Shown here one piece after another: positions 39,153 through 48,396 of a stretch of DNA of 64,000 nt (position 1 is the first letter of the stretch; each line of letters starts with the position of its first letter). Origin of the DNA: Desulforamulus ferrireducens (GTDB taxonomy: Bacteria > Bacillota > Desulfotomaculia > Desulfotomaculales > Desulfotomaculaceae); contig NZ_CP019698.1 in assembly GCF_002005145.1 (NCBI RefSeq), positions 682,001 to 746,000 on the forward strand, written 5' to 3'. Below the pieces are notes generated by a model. The model ran no database searches and was not told where the DNA came from. It saw only the letters and a list, made by a program, of their open reading frames with translations. The position numbers and the translations under genes were made by a program.

Positions 39153-40336
39153 TTTTTATCACCCCTGGTTGTGTAGAAGCCTGCAAAGGAATAACAGCAA
39201 TAAAAGATGCCCATGCCTGCTAGAATGAAGGCACTTAAATAAATCGTCCCCACCGGATGCAGCCATTTAGCAATGGCCCCGCCCAGCAGTGGACCGGTGG
39301 CAATGCCGAGCCCCTCCAGAGTGGTAAAAACCCCCCAACCGGTGGCTTGCTGTTCGGCAGGAATGGCTTTAGCCAGCAAGTTGTTCCAGGCTGGCAGGAT
39401 TAGGGCATAGGAAAGACCTATAAACATAACCAACCCAAAAAGGGCGCTGATCTCCTTAACCCAGGGCAGGAGGGCAAGAAAAAAAGCACTTAAACCAAAA
39501 CCCGTGGTTAAAACTTTTTTTAAGGGTAGACGATCCACTAATTTGCCCATGGGCACCAGACCAATAACCGTGGCAGCGCCGCCTGCTGTTAACAACAAGC
39601 CGTATTGCTCCGCGGTTAGACCCAGGGTTTTGGTGGCATATAGCGGCAGGATGGGTAATAGCAAGCTGGCGGCCATGGTTTGTAAAAACATACCGGGCAG
39701 TAAAACCTTAATCACCATTTGGTCAGAAACCATCTTTTTTAGTTGCTTAGAAATAGAAATAGTCTCCATATTTGTCTTGACGGTAAAGGGTATCGAGAGA
39801 CCAATCAATAAAGCTAATCCCCAAATAATAATTAATAGTAAAAAGGTCTGCTGGTAACCTAAGGGCAGCAAAAAGGTGACGCCCACCGGACCTGCACCGG
39901 CTCCCAGTAGCCAGGCGGAAAAAACCAGACCAATTTTAGCCGCCCTTCTGGGATGTTCTACGGGAGCTACATTACTGACCACTGCTAACCACACGGGAGC
40001 AAAGCCTAAGCCAAAAATGGCTGCCAGCAGGACTGTGATTAGCCCCGAGGGCTGTTGATAAATTCCTATCAGGGCCAGTAAACTAATTAATAAACCAAAG
40101 GTTAGCACCGGACGACCATATCGATCCAGTTGGTAACCGGCAAAGGTTTTAAAAAGGGTCTCGGAAAAGTAATGAGCAGAAACCATGGCGCCTGCCAGAG
40201 CAGTGGAAAAGTACAAAATATCAGCCGCATAAAGCGGCCAAAAGGTAAGGAAAAAGGCACTTCTACTTAGTTCGGCAACAAACAGTAACACAATAAAGGC
40301 CAGTTCCTTGGGGGTTATATCTAATGTCTTAAACAA
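39143..40336 (-). CDS. Major facilitator superfamily transporter
   Basis: A roughly 397-residue protein with twelve hydrophobic segments and the loop motif YQLDRYGRPVLTFG (the RxGR motif between TM2 and TM3). A similar half-repeat MGKLVDRLPLKKVLT appears later. Substrate unknown; the surrounding operon (YuiD, deacetylase) suggests an envelope-related export role. TTG 40336 is favoured because AAGGAG lies 9 bases upstream; an earlier TTG at 40360 lies inside the yuiD end with no ribosome site. Confidence 0.85.
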   Translation of the reverse strand: MFKTLDITPKELAFIVLLFVAELSRSAFFLTFWPLYAADILYFSTALAGAMVSAHYFSETLFKTFAGYQLDRYGRPVLTFGLLISLLALIGIYQQPSGLITVLLAAIFGLGFAPVWLAVVSNVAPVEHPRRAAKIGLVFSAWLLGAGAGPVGVTFLLPLGYQQTFLLLIIIWGLALLIGLSIPFTVKTNMETISISKQLKKMVSDQMVIKVLLPGMFLQTMAASLLLPILPLYATKTLGLTAEQYGLLLTAGGAATVIGLVPMGKLVDRLPLKKVLTTGFGLSAFFLALLPWVKEISALFGLVMFIGLSYALILPAWNNLLAKAIPAEQQATGWGVFTTLEGLGIATGPLLGGAIAKWLHPVGTIYLSAFILAGMGIFYCCYSFAGFYTTRGDKKCG

Positions 40337-40349
40337 ATAAATCTTCTCC

Positions 40350-40808
40350 TTAGAACACAACTGCAGCCATGATGATACCTAATACAGCCCCGGCTGCCAC
40401 TTCCGCCGGTGTGTGACCAATAAGTTCCTTTAAGGCTTTGACATTTTGCTGTCCATCCGGGCGACCCATCTCCTCCATAATTTGATTGAGAATTTTGGCA
40501 TGGGTACCTGCAGCCCGCCGAACGCCCATGGCATCGTACATGACAATAATGGCAAAGATAGCTGTAATGGTAAATAATGAGGAGGACCAGCCATACATCA
40601 GGCCAGAGGCCGTTGCCAGAGCTGTGACCATGGCGGAATGGGAACTGGGCATACCACCTGCTTCAAAAAACCTGCGCCATTGCCAGGTGCGGCTTTTAAA
40701 GGTATCTAACAGTCCCTTGGTTAGCTGGGCTATTAAAAAAGCCGACAGAGGAGCAAAAAGTACCTTATTTAAATATAACCAGTAATATATTTCAGCCAAA
40801 CCATTCAC
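40350..40808 (-). CDS. YuiD/DUF212 divergent PAP2 family protein
   Basis: A 152-residue membrane protein with four to five hydrophobic segments. The signature AGGMPSSHSAMVTALA and YDAMGVRRAAGTHA are the phosphatase-type motifs of the divergent PAP2 family, suggesting phosphatase activity on a lipid or prenyl phosphate. First gene of a three-gene leftward operon with the MFS transporter and deacetylase. AGGAGTG precedes ATG. Confidence 0.88.
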   Translation of the reverse strand: MNGLAEIYYWLYLNKVLFAPLSAFLIAQLTKGLLDTFKSRTWQWRRFFEAGGMPSSHSAMVTALATASGLMYGWSSSLFTITAIFAIIVMYDAMGVRRAAGTHAKILNQIMEEMGRPDGQQNVKALKELIGHTPAEVAAGAVLGIIMAAVVF

Positions 40809-41164
40809 TCCTAAAATTATTCAAAGAATAAGACGACTCAATGGTTTAATTCGTATCGAGTATTACAAAACTTATTCCTGCCATCAATTATTTTAAGCTT
40901 AGGCGGTTAGAGGTCCATATATTTGTGCTTGCCCTTGGTCCCTTGTTATTTTTTATCAGAATAACCTGTAAAAAGTATATATTCTCTGTATCCTAGATAA
41001 ATCCTTGCTAAAAAGCAATAGTCAGAAATCTGCTATTAAACAAATTATTTATATTATATCAACTATTAACAGGAATGGTAAAAATATTGGTCTTCATTTA
41101 TGAGAACTCTTCCTGGTATCATTTATAAAGGGGCAAGCCCTAATAACAACCTACAGGAGGAGTT
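40809..41164 (+). other. Divergent promoter region, no gene seen
   Basis: 356 AT-rich bases between the leftward yuiD operon and the rightward GH18 gene. A GGGGCAAGCCC hairpin at 41130-41140 and AGGAGGAG before the GH18 ATG are the only clear signals. No riboswitch was recognised. Confidence 0.5.
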
Positions 41165-42205
41165 ATGACAAAGAAACGTTGGACAACCCTGGGTTTCCTT
41201 CTAATTTACCTTGTCACTTCAGTGTTCGTAATGCTGCCTACACCAGCTGATGCCGCTCAAAGGGATCCTATTGTATTGGGGTACTATACAAAGGATTGGT
41301 ATACGGATAAGCTTTCCTATGATTCATTAAACAAGTATTACCGGCATTTGGATTATGTTGCCACTTTCACCGCCCGTATGGATGCCAATGGTGGATTGAT
41401 AGTTGATTATTCACCTGACGAAGGAATAAAACTGGCTAAGCAGAAGGGGGTAAAACCCTTGCTGGTAGTACATAACATGCATAATGGCATGGATTCCGCC
41501 TCTGCTTCAGCAGTCCTCAGCAATCCACAGAAACGTTGGAAATTGGCGAATAATATTGTCTCGTTAGTTAAGAAATATGGTTATGCTGGTGTAAATATTG
41601 ACATGGAAGCTGTCCCCGCCTGGAACAGGGAAGATTATAGTAAATTCCTTTGGGAATTAAAAGGCCTTTTAAAATCCGGCAATTACCTGCTGACTGTAGC
41701 AGTACCGGCTAAGAACGGTGATACCAATGACAATTGGTCCGGGGCTTACGATTATAAGGAATTAGGTAAAGTATGTGATTACATTATGCTTATGACCTAT
41801 GATGAACACTGGTTTGGCGGGAAAGCAGGCTCCATTGCATCCTTACCCTGGGTGCAAAGTGTTTTAGATTATGCGGTAAAACAAATGCCTTCCCAAAAGA
41901 TTTTGCTTGGCTTGGCAGCCTACGGCTATGATTGGTCTTCCGCTAAGACCAGCTCAGTAAAATGGAATACAGTTAATCAAATAGTACAAAGCACCGGTGC
42001 CCAGGTACGTTGGGACAATAAAAGCTCCACCCCTTATTTTTATTATTGGAAGGGAAGCGAAAAACACGAGGTGTGGTTTGAAAACAAATACAGCCTGGGT
42101 ATTAAATTGGGTTTGGTTAAATCCTATAAGCTGGCAGGTGTAGGTATGTGGCGCCTGGGTTTTGAGGATCAAGCTTTCTGGAATACAATTAGCAGTAAAC
42201 TCTAA
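41165..42205 (+). CDS. Secreted glycoside hydrolase family 18 enzyme (spore cortex hydrolase-like)
   Basis: The 346-residue protein has a Sec signal peptide (KKRWTTLGFLLIYLVTSVFVML...ADA-AQ) and a GH18 barrel. The catalytic strand is YAGVNIDMEAVP, with Glu as acid/base, then YIMLMTYDEHWFG and GVGMWRLGFED. The fold and lack of LysM domains resemble the catalytic part of YaaH/YdhD spore-germination hydrolases. Likely target: N-acetylglucosamine linkages in peptidoglycan or cortex. CAGGAGGAG precedes ATG. Confidence 0.9.
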   Translation: MTKKRWTTLGFLLIYLVTSVFVMLPTPADAAQRDPIVLGYYTKDWYTDKLSYDSLNKYYRHLDYVATFTARMDANGGLIVDYSPDEGIKLAKQKGVKPLLVVHNMHNGMDSASASAVLSNPQKRWKLANNIVSLVKKYGYAGVNIDMEAVPAWNREDYSKFLWELKGLLKSGNYLLTVAVPAKNGDTNDNWSGAYDYKELGKVCDYIMLMTYDEHWFGGKAGSIASLPWVQSVLDYAVKQMPSQKILLGLAAYGYDWSSAKTSSVKWNTVNQIVQSTGAQVRWDNKSSTPYFYYWKGSEKHEVWFENKYSLGIKLGLVKSYKLAGVGMWRLGFEDQAFWNTISSKL

Positions 42206-42209
42206 GCCT

Positions 42210-42234
42210 AAAGGGAGGCGGTTAGCCTCCCTTT
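42210..42234 (+). terminator. Terminator-like hairpin after the GH18 gene
   Basis: The perfect 10-bp stem AAAGGGAGGC/GCCTCCCTTT with loop GGTTA. Only a weak T-rich tail follows. Confidence 0.75.
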
Positions 42235-42274
42235 CACCTTTTGTGCCTCTGAAGCATAAAATTAGAAAAACTTG

Positions 42275-42352
42275 GCTTACGCCAAGCACTTTAGGATGCA
42301 GGAGGAAGTCTGTTCTATCCTGATAATTGGTTCTAAGAATAATTTTCATTCA
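42275..42352 (-). repeat. Dispersed repeat E, copy 2 (inverted)
   Basis: On the minus strand this reads TGAATGAAAATTATTC (42352-42337) and then AGACTTCCTCCTGCATCC to GGCGTAAGC (42311-42275), the same two blocks as at 33270-33340. It lies between the GH18 terminator and feoA. A CTTGGC/GCCAAG hairpin forms at its left edge. Confidence 0.7.
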
Positions 42353-42452
42353 GTTAGCTGGTGCTGCGACAGCAGCATAAAAGTTTATACTTTCTTAAAT
42401 GTATAAACAAAAACGTCTTGCGTTAAGCAAGACGCCAATATATAATTGAATT

Positions 42453-42471
42453 GACACTGAGAACCATTATC
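42453..42471 (+). promoter_or_regulatory. Fur-box-like site upstream of feoA (first Feo locus)
   Basis: GACACTGAGAACCATTATC matches the 19-base Fur consensus GATAATGATAATCATTATC at 15 positions. It ends 14 bases before the feoA ATG and overlaps the promoter/ribosome-site region, fitting iron-dependent repression. Confidence 0.68.
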
Positions 42472-42485
42472 TTTGGAGGGTTTCT

Positions 42486-42707
42486 ATGACACTGGACAAA
42501 TGCAAGAGAGGACAAAGGCTGCAAATTACGAGTATTCCTGATGAGGTGGTTAGAGCTCAGGCTATCCGTTTTGGGATTGCCGAAGGTTCTGTTGTTACCT
42601 GCGAAGAGGTTGTCCCTGCAGGTCCTGTGGTTTTAAGTATGTTTAAACAACAAATTGCCATTGGACGGCAATTGGCTAAAAGTATAACTGTTTTACCGGT
42701 TAACTAA
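42486..42707 (+). CDS. feoA: FeoA ferrous-iron transport accessory protein
   Basis: A 73-residue SH3-like FeoA domain (CKRGQRLQITSIPDEVVRAQAIRFGIAEGSVVTCEEVVPAGPVVL). FeoA is a small cytoplasmic partner of the FeoB transporter. TTGGAGGG precedes ATG. feoB follows after 96 bases, which contain a TTAAGG/CCTTAA hairpin (42763-42778). Confidence 0.93.
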   Translation: MTLDKCKRGQRLQITSIPDEVVRAQAIRFGIAEGSVVTCEEVVPAGPVVLSMFKQQIAIGRQLAKSITVLPVN

Positions 42708-42803
42708 AGACCACAATTTTCAGCGGCTTTGCCGCCCCTCTGAGATAAGTTTTATGATGCCGTTAAGGCATTCCTTAACTAATAAAATATAAGAGGTACT
42801 TAC

Positions 42804-44741
42804 ATGGAAAACAACAATTCTCAGCGGGAGTGTATAACCGGCAAAAATATTGTGCTGGTGGGAAATCCCAATGTGGGAAAATCCGTGTTTTTTAATTATT
42901 TAACCGGGCGCTACGTGGATGTAGCGAATTTTCCCGGTACAACCACCAACGTTATATGTGGTCGCTGCGGCGACGATGCAATTACAGACACCCCGGGAAT
43001 TTACGGCATTTCCTCATTTAATGAGGAAGAGAAAATTACCCGGGATATTGTTTTACATGGAGATATTTTGGTAAATATTGTTGATGCCGTTCATTTGGAA
43101 AGGGATTTGTTCTTAACCCAACAACTTATCGATACCGGTTTGCCTGTGGTAGTTGTTTTGAATATGATGGATGAGGCACAGCGTCAGGGTATCAAGATAG
43201 ATCTTAAGGTGTTAAGGGAACTTTTAGGAGTACCTGTTCTGTCTACGGTGGCTGTAGATGGCCGTGGCATGGACAAATTGAAAGAGACCATTTGTCAGGC
43301 TAAAGTGGGTCGGGTGCTGCCCTTGGTGGCAGAAAAGCTAACAGAACTCCCGGCTCATATCAGGCGTTCGGAAAAGCTCTTAATTTTAGAGGGTGACCAA
43401 CTTGTGGCGGCCAGAAACGGTCTGCCGCCGGGTGCCTACCGGGAGCAAATCTATGGTGCCAGACGTCGCTGGATCAACGATGTGGTTGCTATGGCTGTCA
43501 AGGAGAGCAGCAGGCAGGAGACATGGACCGCAGTATTGGGACGCTGGATGATTCAACCCATCACCGGCATACCCCTGTTAGCCTTAACCTTATGGGGACT
43601 GTACCAGTTAGTTGGCGTTTTTGTAGCTCAGACAGTGGTGGGTTTTACGGAAGAAATTCTTATGGGAGAGTATTTTGAGCCAACTGCCCGAGCTATAGTA
43701 GGGCAACTGTTTGCCCCGGATTCTACCATTAGTCAAATTTTAGTGGGTCATTTTGGGGTAATTACCATGACCGTGACCTATTTGCTGGGTTTGCTGTTCC
43801 CGCTGGTACTGGGCTTTAACTTGGTATTAGCAGTGTTGGAGGATACAGGCTACCTGCCCAGAATTGCTACCTTGCTGGATCGACTGTTAATGTCCTTTGG
43901 GCTGAATGGCCAGGCTGTTATTCCCCTGGTGTTGGGTTTTGGCTGTGTAACCATGGCGCTGATGTCCACCCGTTTACTGGGCACCGACAGAGAACGGCGT
44001 ATTGCCACCATTATCCTGGCATTAACGGTTCCCTGTTCTGCTCAGTTAGCTATCATTGCTACCATGTTAGCCGGTTTAGGACCAGAATTTGCTTTGGTCT
44101 ATGTACTCATCATAATTAGCGTATTTGTTATGGGCGGCACCCTATTAAATCGCCTGATACCGGGACAATCTTCCTCGCTGTGGATTGATTTACCCCCCTT
44201 AAGACTGCCACGCCTGGCTAACGTATTGAAAAAAAGTTGGAATAAAAGTTTTGAATTTATTAGAGAAGCCGCCCCGCTATTTGCCTTAGGGGCTCTTTGC
44301 CTGGGGTTACTGGAAGTCTCGGGTTCACTGGAAAAAATTGAGAATACCCTGGTGCCTTTGACTGTTCATTGGCTGGGCCTGCCTAAAGAAGCAGCCAGTG
44401 GCTTTATTATGGGCGTTATTCGCAGAGAATTTGGTACAGCGGGATTGTTTTCTTTTCCCATGAGTGATGTACAAAAACTGGTGGCTCTTACCACCATCAC
44501 ATTATTTGTTCCTTGTATTGCCTCAGCTATGGTAATCTATAAGGAAAGGGGTTGGCAAGAGGGCACTGCCATTTGGTTAGGAGTCATTGGTATAGCCTTC
44601 GTCATAGGTGGACTTATTAATCAACTATTAGGCTTTTTTAGCAGCAACCTGTCAGCCACCTCCCCCATTATCATGCTGGCCGGGGTCATTTTATTAACCA
44701 TGGTTGGTGTACTAGGAATCACTGTCAGAAGTGAACGGTAA
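42804..44741 (+). CDS. feoB: FeoB ferrous-iron transporter, first copy
   Basis: The 645-residue protein has an N-terminal G domain: P-loop GNPNVGKSVFF, switch I PGTTTN, DTPGIYG, and NMMD for guanine. A helical linker and the polytopic transport domain with two Gate regions (LLFPLVLGFNLVLAVLEDTGYLPR; VTLFVPC-type TLFVPCIASAMV) follow. It transports Fe(II) under anoxic conditions. Unlike the second copy it has no N-terminal CxxC. AGAGGT precedes ATG. dacF and a fur-family gene follow on the same strand. Confidence 0.94.
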   Translation: MENNNSQRECITGKNIVLVGNPNVGKSVFFNYLTGRYVDVANFPGTTTNVICGRCGDDAITDTPGIYGISSFNEEEKITRDIVLHGDILVNIVDAVHLERDLFLTQQLIDTGLPVVVVLNMMDEAQRQGIKIDLKVLRELLGVPVLSTVAVDGRGMDKLKETICQAKVGRVLPLVAEKLTELPAHIRRSEKLLILEGDQLVAARNGLPPGAYREQIYGARRRWINDVVAMAVKESSRQETWTAVLGRWMIQPITGIPLLALTLWGLYQLVGVFVAQTVVGFTEEILMGEYFEPTARAIVGQLFAPDSTISQILVGHFGVITMTVTYLLGLLFPLVLGFNLVLAVLEDTGYLPRIATLLDRLLMSFGLNGQAVIPLVLGFGCVTMALMSTRLLGTDRERRIATIILALTVPCSAQLAIIATMLAGLGPEFALVYVLIIISVFVMGGTLLNRLIPGQSSSLWIDLPPLRLPRLANVLKKSWNKSFEFIREAAPLFALGALCLGLLEVSGSLEKIENTLVPLTVHWLGLPKEAASGFIMGVIRREFGTAGLFSFPMSDVQKLVALTTITLFVPCIASAMVIYKERGWQEGTAIWLGVIGIAFVIGGLINQLLGFFSSNLSATSPIIMLAGVILLTMVGVLGITVRSER

Positions 44742-44796
44742 AGGATATTACTGTGGCTTCCTTTGACGTTTTTATTAATGCTTATAAGGTGATATT

Positions 44797-46023
44797 GTGC
44801 GTAATAGACTATTATGTATGCTTCTGTTCCTAATACTTCCGGCCTTTTTAGTAACTCCCGCCGCAGCTGAGGAACCTCAGGTGGTGGGGGAAACAGCGGC
44901 TTTAATTGATGCTCAAAGCGGTATGCTGCTTTATGGTAAAGAGCCTCATAAAAAAATGTATCCTGCCAGCACCACCAAAGTATTAACTGCCCTGGTGGCA
45001 TTGGAGAAGGCGAAAATGACTGATCTAGTGACCATTGGGGCTAATCCCATTCATGCTGGGGGTACCTCCATCTGGTTGGCTGAGGGGGAAAAATTATCAT
45101 TAGAGGAACTGCTCTATGCCCTTATGCTAAATTCTGCCAATGACGCCGGAGTGGCCATTGCGGAGCACGTGGCTGGTTCAGTAGAGGAATTTACTAAACT
45201 CTTAAACCAAAAAGCCTTGCAGTTAGGAGCTAAGAACACTCATTTTGTAAATCCCCATGGCATGCCTAACGAAAATCATTATTCCACTGCCTACGATTTA
45301 GCGCTTATTGGGCGAGAGGCCCTGAAGAATCAGGAGTTACGAAAAATTGTCACCACAGTACATCATGAAATTCCAAGAGCGGACCCAGAAGCACAAAAGT
45401 ATTTGTTTAACCATAACAAGTTACTTTGGAGTAAAACCTTCGGCTATGAGGGTGCCACAGGCTTAAAAACAGGTTATACCGTTGAGGCTGGACAATGTAT
45501 AATCGCCTCTGCAAAGCGGGATGGAAGGGAACTAATAGCTGTAGTACTGCGTACCGAAGGAAATAACCTGTGGTATGATGCCAGTAAACTATTGGATTAT
45601 GGCTTTAATAATTTTCAAAATCGCCAACTGGTTCAGCGCGGTAAGGTTATGGCCAATGTACCAGTTAAATATGGTAAGTCCAATGTTAATTTGGTAGCCA
45701 GTGAAGATTACATCCACACCTTTCCCAAAGAGAGCATCAAGGACTTGCAGATAATTACTGAACCAGCGACAGAGATTGAAGCACCGGTGACTAAAGGGCA
45801 GGTGCTGGGTAAGGTTATTATCAAAGATGGGGTAAAACAGGTAGCTATGGTAAACCTGGTGGCAGCTGAAGATATACCGAAGGATTGGTTAGCCATCTGC
45901 AAAACCCTACTTTATTGGGGACTACCTCCTTTTTTATTTATACTATGGCTGAGAAGGAAAAGACGCCTGCGTAGAATTCGCCAACAAAGACTGGCCAGAC
46001 GTCGTAAATATGCTGAATTTTAA
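44797..46023 (+). CDS. D-alanyl-D-alanine carboxypeptidase (DacF/PBP5 family)
   Basis: The 408-residue protein has a signal peptide (LLCMLLFLILPAFLVTPAAA) and penicillin-binding active-site motifs: S58-TTK (PASTTKV), SAN (LNSANDAG) and KTG (LKTGYT). The PBP5 C-terminal beta domain follows, with a C-terminal membrane segment and a strongly basic tail (RRKRRLRRIRQQ). It trims the terminal D-Ala of peptidoglycan, possibly also in sporulation. Start GTG 44797 is behind AAGGTGAT. It lies 55 bases after feoB and just before the fur-family gene. Confidence 0.93.
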   Translation: MRNRLLCMLLFLILPAFLVTPAAAEEPQVVGETAALIDAQSGMLLYGKEPHKKMYPASTTKVLTALVALEKAKMTDLVTIGANPIHAGGTSIWLAEGEKLSLEELLYALMLNSANDAGVAIAEHVAGSVEEFTKLLNQKALQLGAKNTHFVNPHGMPNENHYSTAYDLALIGREALKNQELRKIVTTVHHEIPRADPEAQKYLFNHNKLLWSKTFGYEGATGLKTGYTVEAGQCIIASAKRDGRELIAVVLRTEGNNLWYDASKLLDYGFNNFQNRQLVQRGKVMANVPVKYGKSNVNLVASEDYIHTFPKESIKDLQIITEPATEIEAPVTKGQVLGKVIIKDGVKQVAMVNLVAAEDIPKDWLAICKTLLYWGLPPFLFILWLRRKRRLRRIRQQRLARRRKYAEF

Positions 46024-46096
46024 TCATCATAACCCAATTGACACTCAAAAGAAAAAGAAATATACTGGAAAAAAGATTTCAGGTGGTGTGGTTGGG

Positions 46097-46543
46097 TTGA
46101 AGAGAATTATCAACGAAGTTGGAGACAAGCTCAAGGCCAATGATTATAAGTTAACAACCCAGCGGCAGCAAATCCTCGAGGTTTTGTTGGAGAGTAAGGA
46201 TCAACACCTCAGCGCAGAGGATATCTATACACTGGTGAAAAAAAAGGCACCGGATGTGGGCTTGGCCACGGTTTACAGAACCTTAGAGCTGTTTTTGGAA
46301 CACGATATTATTCATAGTGTGAATTTTGGTGATGGACGTAAACGTTACGAATATGGACATAGTTCCTCCGGCCACCACCATCATCATGCGATTTGTCTTA
46401 ATTGCGGCAAGATTATCGAGATCAACGAGGACTTGTTGGAAGAATTGGAAAAACAGGTTGGCATTGATTATAACTTTACGGTTACTGATCACGAGTTAAA
46501 GATATATGGCTATTGTGGAGAATGTAACCAAAATAATAAGTAA
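46097..46543 (+). CDS. Fur-family metal-responsive repressor
   Basis: The roughly 148-residue protein has a winged helix (YKLTTQRQQILEVLLES...DVGLATVYRTLELF) and dimerisation domain with a His-rich metal site (HHHHHAICLNCGKIIE) and the second structural Cys pair (CGEC). Fur rather than PerR or Zur is likely from the nearby Feo genes with Fur-box-like sites; this is inference. TTG 46097 is favoured (AGGTGG ten bases upstream). A longer in-frame start at ATG 46010 overlaps dacF without a ribosome site. Confidence 0.88.
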   Translation: MKRIINEVGDKLKANDYKLTTQRQQILEVLLESKDQHLSAEDIYTLVKKKAPDVGLATVYRTLELFLEHDIIHSVNFGDGRKRYEYGHSSSGHHHHHAICLNCGKIIEINEDLLEELEKQVGIDYNFTVTDHELKIYGYCGECNQNNK

Positions 46544-46548
46544 CACAG

Positions 46549-46575
46549 GGGACTGCTCAAACAGTCCCTTTTTGT
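46549..46575 (+). terminator. Terminator after the fur-family gene
   Basis: GGGACTG/CAGTCCC with a 6-base loop, followed by TTTTTG. Confidence 0.88.
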
Positions 46576-46663
46576 TTTTATGCGAAAAAGTGACCTAATT
46601 CTAACACGTAAATTCCCTGGAATGATATAATAAGATTACCCACTACCTAAGGGGTGTTGCGGG

Positions 46664-48346
46664 ATGTTGGAAAAGTTAATTTATAACCAGCGCATACGAA
46701 CTTCTATACTTTTTGGATTTATTTTATTTATTATTGTGCCTACTTTGCTGGTAGGGATATTTAGCTTTGTGCAGAGTATACAGGTGATCGAACGCTCTGT
46801 TTTTCAGACGTTGGAATACCTCTCCACATCCCAGGAAAATACCATCAACACTTGGGTTAAAGATCGCAAAACCTTTATTGAGGGGTTAGCCCAAGATAAT
46901 CAATTAACTGATCCGGAAGCTCAAGATGTAGCTAATCTCTTATTGACTGCCCTGAAGATGGATAGCAATTTTCTTACTTTGGTGCTGGTGGACAAGGATG
47001 GTGTTATTAAGGTTGACCCCACCAACCAAGCCATGGGGAGAGAGGTGGAGGCCTCAGTTATTGACCGGGAGTATTTTCAGCAGGCCCTAATTGGCCATAC
47101 CTATGTTAGCGAAGTACTGCTAAGCCGTAGTAATAACGAACCGGTAATGTTTTTTGCCACCCCGATAAGGAAAAACGAGGAAATTGTGGGCGTACTCTTT
47201 GGCGTGGTACATATTGAGGCTATTACTCAGTTAGTGCAGCATAACTATCCGGGCGACTATGGGGAATCCTATTTAGTAAGTGAAACAGGCTTAATGCTAA
47301 GTCAATCCAAATTTACCGAGCAACCTACAGCCTTTCGGTTGCAAATGAAAGAAGTGCCCATTGAAGTTATTGTCAAAGGTGGTGCTGGGAAGTCAATTTA
47401 CCAAAATTACCTGGATAAAAGGGTTTTTGGTGTATATCGGTGGCTACCTGAAATCCAAATGGGACTGGTAGTAGAAAAAGAGTACACCAGGGCATTATTG
47501 GAGTATGGTTTGACAACCTACATTAAAGTGGCCATTTCCTCCATACTGATTATTAGCTTGTTTATTCTATATGCCATGTATTATTCACGGCGACTAAGCC
47601 AACCCATTGAACTCTTAGTAGATGAAGTGAACCACATCGCCGAGGGCAGTTATCGATCCATTATTGATCTTCCGGCCAACAAGGAATTAAAAGAACTGGC
47701 CAGAGCCATTAATCATATGTCCAACAGCCAGTTGGAGAACAAGAATCAGTTAAATAGCTTAATACAGCGGTTGGAGCAGGATGCGGAAAGTCTTTACGAG
47801 GAGAAAAATAAACTTGCTAGAATTTCTATCACGGATGAATTAACAGGATTACACAATAGAAGGTATTTAAGGCAAGAGCTACATCGCCTAACTCATCTCA
47901 GTAAATCTTTACAAAAGAATATCTCTGTCTTGAGTCTAGACTTAGACCGTTTTAAAGTTGTTAATGACACCTATGGTCATGACACCGGTGATATAGTATT
48001 AAAGGAATTTGCTAATCTGCTGCGCTCTTCCCAACGGGGCACCGATGTGGTGGGGCGTTTTGGTGGAGAAGAATTTATTGTCATCATTCCCTTTGTTGGT
48101 GGCAGGCAGGTCAAAGAAATCGCTGAGCGAATAAGACAGGCAGTGAGTGATTTTACCTTTGATGCCAATCACAACAATATTCATGTGACGGTAAGTATAG
48201 GTGTGGTAACCCTTATCCCTTCTCCTGACGAACCAACTCAAAAGGTAGTTGAGCAATTACTAAAAGAAGCAGATAAAGGTCTTTACCAAGCTAAAAATTC
48301 AGGCAGAAATAAAGTAATTCACATAGATTTAACTAACGGCAATTAA
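46664..48346 (+). CDS. Membrane diguanylate cyclase with extracytoplasmic sensor
   Basis: The 560-residue protein has TM1 at about 15-37 and an extracytoplasmic dCache-like sensor of about 240 residues (VDKDGVIKVDP, DREYFQQAL, VFFATPIRKNEEIVGVLFG). TM2 lies at about 290-308, followed by a HAMP linker and a GGDEF domain. The active-site motif is GGEEF (about residue 466), and an RxxD inhibitory site (RGTD) lies five residues before it. It should make c-di-GMP in response to an external small ligand. AGGGGTG precedes ATG; TATAAT lies at about 46627. Confidence 0.92.
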   Translation: MLEKLIYNQRIRTSILFGFILFIIVPTLLVGIFSFVQSIQVIERSVFQTLEYLSTSQENTINTWVKDRKTFIEGLAQDNQLTDPEAQDVANLLLTALKMDSNFLTLVLVDKDGVIKVDPTNQAMGREVEASVIDREYFQQALIGHTYVSEVLLSRSNNEPVMFFATPIRKNEEIVGVLFGVVHIEAITQLVQHNYPGDYGESYLVSETGLMLSQSKFTEQPTAFRLQMKEVPIEVIVKGGAGKSIYQNYLDKRVFGVYRWLPEIQMGLVVEKEYTRALLEYGLTTYIKVAISSILIISLFILYAMYYSRRLSQPIELLVDEVNHIAEGSYRSIIDLPANKELKELARAINHMSNSQLENKNQLNSLIQRLEQDAESLYEEKNKLARISITDELTGLHNRRYLRQELHRLTHLSKSLQKNISVLSLDLDRFKVVNDTYGHDTGDIVLKEFANLLRSSQRGTDVVGRFGGEEFIVIIPFVGGRQVKEIAERIRQAVSDFTFDANHNNIHVTVSIGVVTLIPSPDEPTQKVVEQLLKEADKGLYQAKNSGRNKVIHIDLTNGN

Positions 48347-48396
48347 GTTTGAAAGTAATGGATTAGATTACTGAAGGGGATGTTGCGCGATTAGGT

